A stretch of DNA of 35,201 nucleotides from a virus. Each line of letters opens with the position of its first letter. Position 1 is the stretch's first letter. The stretch covers positions 1-35,201 of IMG/VR virus record IMGVR_UViG_3300026459_000030. One strand, given 5' to 3'. The notes below the pieces were generated by a model that worked only from the letters and a program-made list of their open reading frames with translations, made no database searches and had not been told where the DNA came from. The position numbers and the translations under genes were made by a program. Shown one piece after another: positions 14,780 through 21,394 of this stretch.

Positions 14780-15040
14780 ATGACTAACACTAAAGTAAAT
14801 AAATGTAGAGTAAATGATTGCTCACACTCTAAAAAATTCGTTGAACGCTACGATGTAGTAGACGGAAAGGTTATCAAAAAAGATAACCACAAATGGCACT
14901 TCTGCCTAACTTGTGATAAGGTAGTCCATAAAGATTGGATAAACTATCACGAAATGCGTTGCAGTAGTTTCCATGAACTAAGAAAAAATTGCATAGAAAA
15001 AAATCATACACATAGCGAACATGTCGCTTGTAATCTCTAA
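14780..15040 (+). CDS. 86-aa Cys/His-rich putative zinc protein
   Basis: Start ATG at 14780 (MTNTKVNKCRVNDCSHSKKF) after AGAAAGG; upstream in-frame codons belong to the control region. It has CRVNDCSH, 'HKWHFCLTCDKVVHKDWINY', 'HEMRCSSFHELRKNC' and 'HTHSEHVAC', so there are several possible zinc ligands. It is the first gene of the rightward early set. The role, perhaps nucleic-acid binding, is unknown. Confidence 0.65.
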   Translation: MTNTKVNKCRVNDCSHSKKFVERYDVVDGKVIKKDNHKWHFCLTCDKVVHKDWINYHEMRCSSFHELRKNCIEKNHTHSEHVACNL

Positions 15041-15054
15041 GAAAGGATAACTAA

Positions 15055-15264
15055 ATGTCAATAGAAATTTTCCGCATGAATAATGAGGGTGCAGGGTGGG
15101 TAGACATTGAAGATGCTACCACTGCAGAATTGCTAGACCTTGAATTAGCAATCGTAACTAAAGCACCTATGCAAATGCTTTGCTTCAAGTGCCACACACC
15201 AATTCCAAAAGGTAATGTGTGTGTAAATCATAAAAATGTGAAAGGGGGAATTTACCTTGACTAA
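15055..15264 (+). CDS. 69-aa small protein with Cys motif
   Basis: MSIEIFRMNNEGAGWVDIED, a short acidic helix (ATTAELLDLELAIV), then 'QMLCFKCHTPIPKGNVCVNH'. CxxC..CxxH can bind one zinc. A clear AAGAAAGGA RBS precedes it, and the next gene begins within its last codons. Confidence 0.65.
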   Translation: MSIEIFRMNNEGAGWVDIEDATTAELLDLELAIVTKAPMQMLCFKCHTPIPKGNVCVNHKNVKGGIYLD

Positions 15265-15403
15265 GAAAAATGTTTTAATTAGTTTTGTAACTGATGCTGA
15301 AACTGATATTGATGCAGTGTTTAGTTTAAACAAAATTTTGCATAAACTTTCTGATGAAGAATTAGAAAAGTTTGATGCATTTACAGTTTTAGATGTAGAG
15401 TAA
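15257..15403 (+). CDS. 48-aa acidic protein with TTG start
   Basis: A TTG at 15257 overlaps the preceding gene by 8 nt and has AAAGGGGG upstream. Product: MTKKNVLISFVTDAETDIDA, 'VFSLNKILHKLSDEELEKFD', 'AFTVLDVE'. It reads as a beta strand then an acidic helix. Acidic tiny early proteins of phages often bind host proteins, but that is only a guess here. Confidence 0.55.
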   Translation: MTKKNVLISFVTDAETDIDAVFSLNKILHKLSDEELEKFDAFTVLDVE

Positions 15404-15411
15404 TTTCTACA

Positions 15412-15529
15412 CTAAAACGCCCGATCCTAAAGGTCGGGGCGTGTGATACGAATCACATTTCGAAATGTCCGTTTTGTACGCATACTCGTCAGTAGAATGT
15501 CAGTGGTCTATGTTAGGATAGATACTATC
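15412..15529 (+). promoter_or_regulatory. Intergenic control module: hairpin, CRP-like site, TGTCCG box, promoter
   Basis: A CGCCCGA/TCGGGGCG hairpin (about 15418-15441) has no U-tract. It is followed by perfect TGTGATACGAATCACA (15442-15457), TGTCCGTTTTGTA (15466-15478), the spacer element TGTCAGT, -10 TAGGAT (15514-15519) and the dyad GATAG-ATA-CTATC (15517-15529). An AAGAAAGGAG RBS serves the ATG at 15568. Confidence 0.7.
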
Positions 15530-15567
15530 AAGATGAGATAAAGGTTATCTCAAAGAAAGGAGTCAAA

Positions 15568-15801
15568 ATGACTCACTATACAATAAACACTTTACCTGCT
15601 TCATACGCTAATAAAATCGTATGTTGCTTCTGCTCACAATACGCTAATGAAAATTTCTGCGTATCTTGTAATGAATACAAGGGTCTAATGACTCTTGCTG
15701 AATTCATGACTACCTATGAAATCTCTGAATGGGTTTCAGATGAAGCAGATGAACTATCTGCTAAGTTAGACTCTCTAATTGCGAAAGGAGTGTATGCCTA
15801 A
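15568..15801 (+). CDS. 77-aa small zinc-ribbon-like protein
   Basis: 'ANKIVCCFCSQYANENFCVS' then C.EY at residues 18-41 gives CCxxC...C..C, a compact zinc knuckle, followed by an acidic helical half (EFMTTYEISEWVSDEADELS). First gene of a four-gene early operon; its stop overlaps the next ATG (TAATG). Confidence 0.65.
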   Translation: MTHYTINTLPASYANKIVCCFCSQYANENFCVSCNEYKGLMTLAEFMTTYEISEWVSDEADELSAKLDSLIAKGVYA

Positions 15802-15956
15802 TGTTATCTCAAAATACACTAGATAAAATCGTATATGAATATCAGCATGGTGGTGTAAAAAACTATCACCCTGAAATTTCTATGTCTGAGCGTAAGGCTT
15901 TGCTAAAGTACTTATTCTCTCTACCTACCCATTGTTCATGCTGCGTGAAAGGATAA
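15801..15956 (+). CDS. 51-aa hypothetical protein
   Basis: MLSQNTLDKIVYEYQHGGVK, 'NYHPEISMSERKALLKYLFS', 'LPTHCSCCVKG'. The start is coupled to the gene before (TAATG). The body is helical and ends CSCC. No recognised family. Confidence 0.6.
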   Translation: MLSQNTLDKIVYEYQHGGVKNYHPEISMSERKALLKYLFSLPTHCSCCVKG

Positions 15957-15960
15957 ATAA

Positions 15961-16077
15961 ATGAAAAAAGATTTCTATGATGACTACTATGACTATCAGA
16001 ATGATAATCTACTTGCAGTAGGTTGCTATTGCAAAATTAATTTTGTTTGCTCAGAATGTAAAAGGAGTTACAATTGA
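15961..16077 (+). CDS. 38-aa acidic/aromatic Cys protein
   Basis: MKKDFYDDYYDYQNDNLLAV then 'GCYCKINFVCSECKRSYN'. A Tyr/Asp-rich head is joined to CxC..CxxC. GTGAAAGGA in the end of the preceding gene is its RBS. Confidence 0.55.
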   Translation: MKKDFYDDYYDYQNDNLLAVGCYCKINFVCSECKRSYN

Positions 16078-16160
16078 AAACGCTACAAGAAAAATTAGAT
16101 CTCGCTGCAAAAGAATTAGAACCAATTCTTTTGGAATTGCTAGATGAGATTGATGAATAA
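16074..16160 (+). CDS. 28-aa acidic helical peptide, TTG start
   Basis: The TTG overlaps the preceding stop (TTGA) and AAAGGAG lies 7-8 nt upstream. Product: MKTLQEKLDLAAKELEPILL then 'ELLDEIDE', one amphipathic acidic helix. The strong RBS favours a real peptide. Confidence 0.5.
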   Translation: MKTLQEKLDLAAKELEPILLELLDEIDE

Positions 16161-16182
16161 AAATTCATAGCACTGCATAAAA

Positions 16183-16303
16183 ATGCCCCGACGCATTCGG
16201 GCGTGTCGCACCTTACGTAAGATGTGATAAATCTCTCATTTTTTCAAAATGTCCGTTTTGATAGCATTTTGGATTTGATTTTGTCGCTGATAAATGCTAA
16301 ACT
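16183..16303 (+). promoter_or_regulatory. Intergenic control module before 16345
   Basis: A CCCGA-cgcat-TCGGG hairpin (about 16186-16200) is followed by a degenerate CRP-like site TGTGATAAATCTCTCA (16223-16238), TGTCCGTTTTGATA (16250-16263), and the promoter TTGATT (16275-16280), 17 bp, TAAACT (16298-16303). Confidence 0.7.
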
Positions 16304-16344
16304 TACAGAGTAAGAAAATGAAAGTCTCTTGAAAGGGGAACTAA

Positions 16345-16548
16345 ATGTCCGCAAATGTCTATTCAATAGAAAATCTACTTGTAGGAAAAACTTATCGCTC
16401 TCGCTCAGTAGTGGGAGAAATTGTAAATGCTGAAAAGCACCCTCACGCTGTATGGTATGAGAATTGCGAAAGTTATCTTGTAGAAATTCGCCCTACTAAT
16501 TCTCTGCGTAATACTTATCGCACTCTCGCTGTAAAAGTTTCAGACTAA
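16345..16548 (+). CDS. 67-aa protein, paralogue of 17499-17714
   Basis: 'YSIENLLVGKTYRSRSVVGE', 'IVNAEKHPHAVWYENCESYL', 'VEIRPTNSLRNTYRTLAVKV', SD. It shares with 17499-17714 the frame YSI..LLV..Y....S....G.I..AE....I..RPT.SL....T.AV.VSD. Beta-rich and compact. A function is not known; the duplication a kilobase apart suggests a subfunction or a repeated anti-host gene. Confidence 0.65.
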   Translation: MSANVYSIENLLVGKTYRSRSVVGEIVNAEKHPHAVWYENCESYLVEIRPTNSLRNTYRTLAVKVSD

Positions 16549-16564
16549 GAAAGGAAAACTAACA

Positions 16565-16747
16565 ATGAACTATCCTGTAAAAATTGAAACCTTCAATGGT
16601 TCAGTAAAAACTATCACACTTCCCTCTAAAGGCGCAGTAGCACAATTTATTTCTACTTACCCTGAACAATTACCACAAGGTATCTCTGTAAAAATTTCTT
16701 GCGACCTACTTGGCGTAAGAGGAACTCTGAAAGGAAAACTAAAATAA
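16565..16747 (+). CDS. 60-aa protein, paralogue of 13531-13713
   Basis: MNYPVKIETFNGSVKTITLP, 'SKGAVAQFISTYPEQLPQGI', 'SVKISCDLLGVRGTLKGKLK'. Same length and core (VKISCDLLGV.G.L.G) as the minus-strand gene at 13531. AGAAAGGAAA precedes the ATG. The stop overlaps the next start (TAATG). Confidence 0.68.
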   Translation: MNYPVKIETFNGSVKTITLPSKGAVAQFISTYPEQLPQGISVKISCDLLGVRGTLKGKLK

Positions 16748-17004
16748 TGAACACAACTTATACAGACTATCCATTCACTACTAATGGCGTGAAATTTATT
16801 TCTCGCATACATAATGATTCACCATTCGCAGGCAGAATTGCTATGCTACCCGTTCAGGTTATCAACGACATGAACATTCAAGCAGTTACAGAAATCATAG
16901 GTAACGCTTCTAAATTTACTCGTAACGAATTACTCGCAGAATTAGAGCGTGTAAATGATGGTGGCACTCATGCTTTCATTCTATTAGATGAGGAGAATAA
17001 CTAA
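16747..17004 (+). CDS. 85-aa hypothetical protein
   Basis: Start at 16747 is coupled by TAATG; codons upstream in this frame belong to the previous gene. Product: MNTTYTDYPFTTNGVKFISR, 'MLPVQVINDMNIQAVTEIIG', 'SKFTRNELLAELERVNDGGT', ending HAFILLDEENN. Mixed alpha/beta; no family recognised. Confidence 0.6.
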   Translation: MNTTYTDYPFTTNGVKFISRIHNDSPFAGRIAMLPVQVINDMNIQAVTEIIGNASKFTRNELLAELERVNDGGTHAFILLDEENN

Positions 17005-17195
17005 TGATGACTAGAAAAGACTATGTAAAAACTTCAGACATTCTGCGTGGATTTTCAGAGGAAATTCACCCAGCAGTTTTTGAAGATTTAGTAGAGGAAT
17101 TCGCACAATATTTTGCTTCTGATAATGAGCGATTTGATAAAGCACGATTTGAAAAAGCGTGTGGCATTGATGAGTTAGGATTAATTCCAGCATGA
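17004..17195 (+). CDS. 63-aa hypothetical protein
   Basis: TAATG-coupled start at 17004 (a second ATG follows at 17007). 'MTRKDYVKTSDILRGFSEEI', 'HPAVFEDLVEEFAQYFASDN', 'ERFDKARFEKACGIDELG'. Helical, of the type 'YV..A.IL......D' seen in short phage early proteins. Function unknown. Confidence 0.6.
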   Translation: MMTRKDYVKTSDILRGFSEEIHPAVFEDLVEEFAQYFASDNERFDKARFEKACGIDELGLIPA

Positions 17196-17293
17196 GTAGA
17201 TTTCTAACAACTATCGTTCAGTTATCTTTGCTAACTGTAACAATTTATCTTGTGCGATTAATGATTCAAGATATAAAAGAAAACGGATTGTAG
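17192..17293 (+). CDS. 33-aa membrane peptide
   Basis: The ATG overlaps the previous stop (ATGA). Product: MSRFLTTIVQLSLLTVTIYL, 'VRLMIQDIKENGL'. One membrane segment with a charged tail. Last gene of its operon, directly before a control module. Confidence 0.55.
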   Translation: MSRFLTTIVQLSLLTVTIYLVRLMIQDIKENGL

Positions 17294-17302
17294 TTTTCAG
17301 AT

Positions 17303-17467
17303 CCTAAGCATGATTTAAAACTGCTTGAAATTTCAACTAAATGCCCCGACCCTGTGGATATGTGGATAACTTTAAGGGGAATGTGATTATAATCACGAAA
17401 ATATTTTCTCAGATTTTGAGATTTTACGGCGTGTCGATTTGAAAATGTCAGTAGAAAATGATAGGCT
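17303..17467 (+). promoter_or_regulatory. Control module with variant hairpin, DnaA-box pair, CRP-like site, ATCTCA-type dyad, promoter
   Basis: CCTAAGCA...TGCTTG hairpin (17303-17327), then two overlapping TGTGGATA sites (17353-17361, 17361-17369; the second is a perfect DnaA box), TGTGATTATAATCACG (17382-17397), TTCTCA-N5-TGAGAT (17406-17422), and promoter TTGAAA (17439-17444), 17 bp, TAGGCT (17462-17467). It controls 17499 onwards. Confidence 0.65.
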
Positions 17468-17498
17468 GGAAGCCTGAAAATAAAGAAAGGAAAAAACA

Positions 17499-17714
17499 AT
17501 GAGAGGTTATTCTATTGTTGATTTACTAGTAGACCAATACTATGCGCCTACTTCACTACGCCGCCGTTTCAATGGTGGCATAATAAACTTCGCTGAAAAG
17601 CGTGAGGACACTTATCCACCTGAAGGGTGGGAACACTTTGCTATTCGCTATCGCCCAACAGGCTCACTAAAAGATGAGTGGGCTACAGTTGCCGTAAGAG
17701 TTTCAGACTACTAA
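17499..17714 (+). CDS. 71-aa protein, paralogue of 16345-16548
   Basis: 'MRGYSIVDLLVDQYYAPTSL', 'RRRFNGGIINFAEKREDTYP', 'FAIRYRPTGSLKDEWATVAV', RVSDY. Same frame as 16345-16548 but with more Arg and an insert before the core. AAGAAAGGA lies just upstream. Function unknown. Confidence 0.65.
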   Translation: MRGYSIVDLLVDQYYAPTSLRRRFNGGIINFAEKREDTYPPEGWEHFAIRYRPTGSLKDEWATVAVRVSDY

Positions 17715-17730
17715 GAAAGAAGGAAAATAA

Positions 17731-18228
17731 ATGGGACTAGATATGTATCTCCACGCTAGAAAGTATGTGGAAAAAATTGACTGGAATAAACTTGATCGTG
17801 ATAACGATATAAGTATGGACAGCCCTGAAGTGATTAATCCACTTTGGAATGATATTGTAGATACTGCTGGAATGGCAGGTGTTGCTACTGATATCTATGG
17901 CGTTCATGTAGATGTAACTTGTGCTTATTGGCGCAAGGCTAATCAGATACACAAATGGTTTGTAGATAATGTACAACAGGGTGAAGATGACTGCGGTGAT
18001 TACTATGTATCCCATGAGAAATTGAAAGAATTATTGACTACCTGCCAACAGGCTCTATTCAATAAAGACCCTAATCTATTGCCACCACAGCCAGGATTTT
18101 TCTTTGGCTCATATGATATCGATGAATGGTATTGGGCAGATATCAAGGACACTATCAAGAAACTGAAGCGTGTGCTTGAATTGCCTGAAATGTCCAAATT
18201 GTCCTTTTACTACACTTCTTCATGGTAA
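17731..18228 (+). CDS. Conserved phage protein of the 'MGLDMYL' type
   Basis: 165 aa. MGLDMYLHARKYVEKIDW opens it; 'DVTCAYWRKANQIHKWFVDN' lies near residues 61-80, then 'QQGEDDCGDYYVSHEKLKEL' and 'FFFGSYDIDEWYWADIKDTI'. The GLDMYL start and YWRKAN.IHKWFV block recur in unrelated tailed phages, with no function assigned to my knowledge. The conserved Tyr/Trp/His cluster suggests a ligand-binding fold. It follows the previous gene after an AAGAAGGAAAA RBS. Confidence 0.75.
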   Translation: MGLDMYLHARKYVEKIDWNKLDRDNDISMDSPEVINPLWNDIVDTAGMAGVATDIYGVHVDVTCAYWRKANQIHKWFVDNVQQGEDDCGDYYVSHEKLKELLTTCQQALFNKDPNLLPPQPGFFFGSYDIDEWYWADIKDTIKKLKRVLELPEMSKLSFYYTSSW

Positions 18229-18233
18229 AAGGC

Positions 18234-18271
18234 GTGGGGGATTTGATTTTGTCAGTCCCCCATGATAGGAT
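18234..18271 (+). promoter_or_regulatory. Promoter enclosed in a TGGGGGA/TCCCCCA dyad
   Basis: TTGATT (18243-18248), 17 bp containing TGTCAGT, then TAGGAT (18266-18271). A GTGGGGGA (18234-18241) and TCCCCCAT (18256-18263) dyad encloses the -35 region, so the same bases can be a terminator-like hairpin or an operator. The short gap of 70 bp has no CRP-like site. Confidence 0.6.
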
Positions 18272-18298
18272 TTATTTATAAAGAAAGGAAATAAACTA

Positions 18299-18523
18299 AT
18301 GACAGAAAAACTTGAATTGGCTCTACGCCTAATAAAGAGTTGCCATATTTGTAATGGCACAGGTTATCACTACTACGGAAATGGAGAGGACTACTTTGAC
18401 GCTGAAAGTTGTGAGTGTAATCTCTATGATATTATCTTAGACCAAGACGGAGACGTTATTTGGGACAACGGCTTGCTAACTGAGCCTGAACTTGCTATAT
18501 TTGGAACTATGGAGGCTAACTAA
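18299..18523 (+). CDS. 74-aa DnaJ-type half zinc-finger protein, paralogue of 13825-13935
   Basis: 'LIKSCHICNGTGYHYYGNGE', 'DYFDAESCECNLYDIILDQD', then an acidic tail with DGDVIWDNGLL. CxxCxGxG...CxC matches the 36-aa minus-strand gene. AAGAAAGGAAA precedes the ATG. First gene of a four-gene operon. Confidence 0.65.
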   Translation: MTEKLELALRLIKSCHICNGTGYHYYGNGEDYFDAESCECNLYDIILDQDGDVIWDNGLLTEPELAIFGTMEAN

Positions 18524-18524
18524 A

Positions 18525-18824
18525 ATGGGAAGTAATTTTGCTACTGAAATGGCAGACGGAACACTAGAGGATTTAGGTATTCACCTAGATTTAGAAACTC
18601 AGATAGGTATTCACTTATCTGCTAATCACTATCCACCCGTACCTAAGTCAATGGTTCAACCTTGTATTGAGGCTATTGACGCCGTAAATGATTTAGGACT
18701 ATGGGACTTAGAAATTCCCCTGCCTGAAGGCGTATCTTGGAGAGGTTTGACTAGCGCACCTGCCCATGCTATTATTTCTAATCACCACTTAGACGCTTGG
18801 ATTATTGAAAGAGAGGACTACTAA
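18525..18824 (+). CDS. 99-aa hypothetical protein
   Basis: Start at 18525 (MGSNFATEMADGTLEDLGIH) with GGAGG 9 nt upstream inside the preceding gene. It has 'LDLETQIGIHLSANHYPPVP', 'AIDAVNDLGLWDLEIPLPEG', 'SNHHLDAWIIEREDY'. No motif is recognised. Confidence 0.6.
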   Translation: MGSNFATEMADGTLEDLGIHLDLETQIGIHLSANHYPPVPKSMVQPCIEAIDAVNDLGLWDLEIPLPEGVSWRGLTSAPAHAIISNHHLDAWIIEREDY

Positions 18825-18825
18825 A

Positions 18826-19035
18826 ATGGAATATAACTATTCTCTAACTATCTCCTATGACGGAGAACTTGTATCAACAACACGCACCGCAGATTTACTA
18901 GAAATTGTAAATGCTTGGAATAAATGCGTAGACTTTGGCGATGCTAAAGAATATGCTACTTACAACCTATCAGACCCTATTGGTAAAATGTATACCAAAA
19001 CTTTTTATAGAAATGGGTGGGTATCTATAAAATGA
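18826..19035 (+). CDS. 69-aa hypothetical protein
   Basis: Starts at 18826 (MEYNYSLTISYDGELVSTTR), directly after the previous stop with an AAGAGAGGA RBS. Beta start followed by an amphipathic helix (ADLLEIVNAWNKCVD). Its stop overlaps the next start (ATGA). Unknown. Confidence 0.58.
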   Translation: MEYNYSLTISYDGELVSTTRTADLLEIVNAWNKCVDFGDAKEYATYNLSDPIGKMYTKTFYRNGWVSIK

Positions 19036-19265
19036 CTGCTACAATGACAAACATGGAACTACGCTTCGCTGATTATCTTTTTCCTAATCAATTAATGGAA
19101 GAAGATCTAATTGAGGTAGAGGATAATTTATTGACAGTCGTTTCAATTAATGAAACAAAAGAAGGATATCAATTAATTTTATCTGATGACTTTGGTGATG
19201 AAACAGAATTGTTTTTAACTGAAGATGATAAAGTTAAATGGTATGTTTTTGTAGAGACTGAATAA
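19032..19265 (+). CDS. 77-aa acidic beta protein
   Basis: ATGA-coupled start at 19032. 'DYLFPNQLMEEDLIEVEDNL', 'LTVVSINETKEGYQLILSDD', 'FGDETELFLTEDDKVKWYVF'. The plan looks like a small SH3-like or OB-like barrel with many acidic residues, perhaps a nucleic-acid mimic or inhibitor. That is a guess. Confidence 0.55.
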   Translation: MTATMTNMELRFADYLFPNQLMEEDLIEVEDNLLTVVSINETKEGYQLILSDDFGDETELFLTEDDKVKWYVFVETE

Positions 19266-19267
19266 AA

Positions 19268-19342
19268 ACCCCCCGACCCGTCCATTTTGTCCGTTTTGTG
19301 AATTAAGTACGATTTGATTTTTTCCCCTAAAAATGTTAAACT
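19268..19342 (+). promoter_or_regulatory. Control module before 19348
   Basis: A half-terminator CCCCCCGACCCG (19269-19280) whose partner strand is missing is followed by TGTCCGTTTTGTG (19288-19300) and TTGATT (19314-19319), 17 bp, TAAACT (19337-19342). The ATG at 19348 is only 5 nt past the -10, so it is leaderless-like. Confidence 0.62.
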
Positions 19343-19347
19343 AGATT

Positions 19348-19494
19348 ATGTTTAAAAAGAGTAGTGAAGACCTAAGACGCTTAATGGAATTAAGGCGATC
19401 TAATGCTGCTTCCCCAAAATTAAATAAGAAAAAATACACTAGACAAAGTAGCAAAAAAATGTTAGAATTAGAAAAGAAAGAAAGGCGCTCATGA
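19348..19494 (+). CDS. 48-aa highly basic protein
   Basis: MFKKSSEDLRRLMELRRSNA, 'ASPKLNKKKYTRQSSKKMLE', 'LEKKERRS'. Very Lys/Arg-rich, suggesting nucleic-acid or ribosome binding. ATGA overlap with 19491 couples it to the GP88-like gene. The AAGAAAGAAAGG near its end is that gene's RBS. Confidence 0.6.
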   Translation: MFKKSSEDLRRLMELRRSNAASPKLNKKKYTRQSSKKMLELEKKERRS

Positions 19495-20210
19495 AACTAA
19501 AAAGAAGCATGGACAGAAAGGTAACTAATGCTGTATCGAAAAATGGAAAGACCCCAACAATTGCCAACACTTTTGGATTGCCTAGTGGAAAGGCTTACTC
19601 ATGCCCTGGTGAAACCTCTGTATGTAGCAAAGTCTGCTACGCAGGAAAACTTGAAAGGGTATATAAAGGAGTAAGAGAAGTATTACTTCATAACTGGGAA
19701 TTACTAAAAGACGCAGACCATGACACTATGGAAGCATTGCTCACAGATATGATTAATGATTTCAGAAAAGATTGTGAAAAGAAAGACGCACCTATGCTAT
19801 TCCGTATCCATTGGGATGGCGATTTCTTTTCAGATGAATATGCATTCGCATGGAAGCATGTCATTCTAAATAATCCTGATATAAAGTTTTGGGTATATAC
19901 CCGTGTGGCTGCCGCTGCAGATATGCTAAAGGGTATCGAAAACCTATCTCTCTATTTTTCTACTGATAGTGAGAATAAAGAAATTGCTATTAATCTTAAT
20001 AAAGATAAAGGAATTAAATTAGCATACCTTGCAGATACTTTTGCAATAGGACAGTCAGACATGAAAGAGATGATTGGTAAAGTAGGCGCTAAATGCCCTG
20101 AGAATAAAAAGGCTATTCCGCTTATTTCTACCGCTGGCTCTGCGTGTGTATCGTGTGGATTGTGTATTGAAAATAAAGCAAATATAGTTTTCTCTGCTAA
20201 GAAAAAGTAG
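19491..20210 (+). CDS. GP88-like phage protein
   Basis: 239 aa. Motifs: 'GKAYSCPGETSVCSKVCYAG' (Cys at about residues 38-49), 'LFRIHWDGDFFSDEYAFAWK' near 102, 'IKFWVYTRV', and a C-terminal 'CVSCGLC'. The combination CPG..S.C...CYA plus FR.H..GDFFS...A and C..CGLC is the gene-product-88 family of mycobacteriophages and relatives. The two Cys clusters suggest a metal or Fe-S centre. No biochemical role is established to my knowledge. A full-length copy. Confidence 0.85.
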   Translation: MKLKRSMDRKVTNAVSKNGKTPTIANTFGLPSGKAYSCPGETSVCSKVCYAGKLERVYKGVREVLLHNWELLKDADHDTMEALLTDMINDFRKDCEKKDAPMLFRIHWDGDFFSDEYAFAWKHVILNNPDIKFWVYTRVAAAADMLKGIENLSLYFSTDSENKEIAINLNKDKGIKLAYLADTFAIGQSDMKEMIGKVGAKCPENKKAIPLISTAGSACVSCGLCIENKANIVFSAKKK

Positions 20211-20275
20211 GGGATCTAGGGGGACTTGCCAAATACCCCTAAAAATGCTACAATGGCAAAAACAGAAAGGAAAGC

Positions 20276-20344
20276 ATGGAAGTATTAATAATAACACTAT
20301 TAGTCTTAGCCTTGTTTTTCGCAGGCATGGGACATAGAAAGTGA
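20276..20344 (+). CDS. 22-aa membrane peptide
   Basis: MEVLIITLLVLALFFAGMGH then RK. ACAGAAAGGAAAG is a strong RBS, and TTGCCA-17-TACAAT lies upstream. One membrane segment. The stop codon lies inside a degenerate CRP-like dyad (20340-20355). Confidence 0.55.
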   Translation: MEVLIITLLVLALFFAGMGHRK

Positions 20345-20415
20345 TTTACCTCACATATCTCACATTTTGAGATTTTAGGGGGAAATAACTTGACAAGCCC
20401 AAAAATAAATGAAAT
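20340..20415 (+). promoter_or_regulatory. CRP-like site, ATCTCA dyad and promoter before 20452
   Basis: AGTGATTTACCTCACA (20340-20355, one mismatch to TGTGA-N6-TCACA), then the dyad ATCTCA-CATTT-TGAGAT (20357-20373), then TTGACA (about 20390) with a -10 of the TAATAA type about 18 bp on. The RBS is AAAAGGAG. Confidence 0.55.
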
Positions 20416-20451
20416 AATAAATACATCAACCTAACAAAAGGAGAAAAACAA

Positions 20452-20622
20452 ATGGCAGTAAATACAGCACTATACAAAGTAGGAGATACCTACACAAGCC
20501 AAAAGTCAAAGCAGACAGGCGTTATCAAGGAAATCGTGCCACAGGCAAATGGTAATGTTCGTGTTCGCTTAGATGTTGAGGGTGCTACACGCTGGACTAC
20601 TTGGACACCTAAATCCAACTAA
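20452..20622 (+). CDS. 56-aa SH3-like barrel protein, paralogue of 21220-21387
   Basis: MAVNTALYKVGDTYTSQKSK, 'QTGVIKEIVPQANGNVRVRL', 'DVEGATRWTTWTPKSN'. The plan Y.VGD.YT...K.TGV...I.P.....RV.RL....TR is shared with 21220 and suggests a KOW/SH3-type small barrel. Aromatic and basic residues could bind nucleic acid; unproven. Strong AAAAGGAG RBS. Confidence 0.62.
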   Translation: MAVNTALYKVGDTYTSQKSKQTGVIKEIVPQANGNVRVRLDVEGATRWTTWTPKSN

Positions 20623-20642
20623 TTTAGCAAACGCTAACGCCA

Positions 20643-20700
20643 CCTGAGCAAGTGGAGGCTAAACTGCTCACTTGATTTCTTTACTAGAAAATGCTAGTAT
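20643..20700 (+). promoter_or_regulatory. CCTGAGCA hairpin abutting a promoter
   Basis: CCTGAGCA...TGCTCA (20643-20670, 6-bp stem) is directly followed by TTGATT (20672-20677), 17 bp, TAGTAT (20695-20700). The hairpin and the -35 box touch. Confidence 0.65.
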
Positions 20701-20735
20701 AGGATAAGCCCAAACACCAAACAGAAAGGAAAACA

Positions 20736-21155
20736 ATGTCAAGAGGCAAAGCCATAAATGTCAAGATTGCTACGACCAAAGTAATCAAGGCACTTGAAAC
20801 TAAACTAGCCCAACTCCAAAAGGATAAGGCTAATCAGAAAGTCAATGAGGAAAAGTTCTCAAAGGCACAAGAAAAGTATAACAAAGAGATTGCTAAGTTA
20901 GCACTTGGTCAAATCTCTAAGGCAGAGGACTTGTCTGCTCACACTCGCTACAATGGCGAAATAAATGTATCGTTCTCCTTGCCAAAGGGAACTATTGAAC
21001 TTCCAAAAGAACCTGAAAAGGATTTTGAGAGTTTCCACGATTGGCAATACAAGGAAATGGTAGAGGAAATTGAAAACGCTATCCGTATTCTGAAAATGAC
21101 AGATGAGGAAGTAGTTTCAACTTCAACTTACAACGCTATCGCTAGATACTTGTAA
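20736..21155 (+). CDS. 139-aa Lys-rich coiled-coil protein
   Basis: Residues 10-62 are a charged helix (VIKALETKLAQLQKDKANQK...FSKAQEKYNKEIAKLALGQI) with heptad-like spacing. A beta segment (NGEINVSFSLPKGTIELPK) leads to a helical end (MVEEIENAIRILKMTDEEV). It probably oligomerises. An ACAGAAAGGAAAA RBS precedes it. Followed by a CCTGAGCA hairpin (21164-21188). Function unknown. Confidence 0.65.
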   Translation: MSRGKAINVKIATTKVIKALETKLAQLQKDKANQKVNEEKFSKAQEKYNKEIAKLALGQISKAEDLSAHTRYNGEINVSFSLPKGTIELPKEPEKDFESFHDWQYKEMVEEIENAIRILKMTDEEVVSTSTYNAIARYL

Positions 21156-21163
21156 ATCACTTT

Positions 21164-21188
21164 CCTGAGCATGAAATAAAACTGCTCA
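21164..21188 (+). repeat. CCTGAGCA hairpin copy
   Basis: CCTGAGCATGA then an A-rich loop and AAACTGCTCA; 6-bp TGAGCA/TGCTCA stem. It lies just after the stop at 21155 and 32 nt before the next start. Part of the seven-copy family described in the findings. Confidence 0.75.
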
Positions 21189-21219
21189 CCAAACCACCAC
21201 AAACAGAAAGGTAAAACAA

Positions 21220-21387
21220 ATGACATTAGGCGGATACACTTATCAAGTAGGAGATTTATTCACTACTTCTAAGACAGGCGTTACAGGCAGAATTGAAAAG
21301 TTTATTCCTGTTCGTCAAAATGTAACTCGTGTTATGTTGCGCTTGGCAAATAATCAAACAAGATTTGCTATGGTAAAAACATACTAA
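21220..21387 (+). CDS. 55-aa SH3-like barrel protein, paralogue of 20452-20622
   Basis: MTLGGYTYQVGDLFTTSKTG, 'VTGRIEKFIPVRQNVTRVML', 'RLANNQTRFAMVKTY'. It shares the VGD..T..K.TGV and RV.RL...TR pattern with 20452. CAGAAAGGTAAAA is the RBS. The same short gene occurs twice around the coiled-coil gene, as though inserted or duplicated. Confidence 0.62.
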   Translation: MTLGGYTYQVGDLFTTSKTGVTGRIEKFIPVRQNVTRVMLRLANNQTRFAMVKTY

Positions 21388-21394
21388 CAGAATT

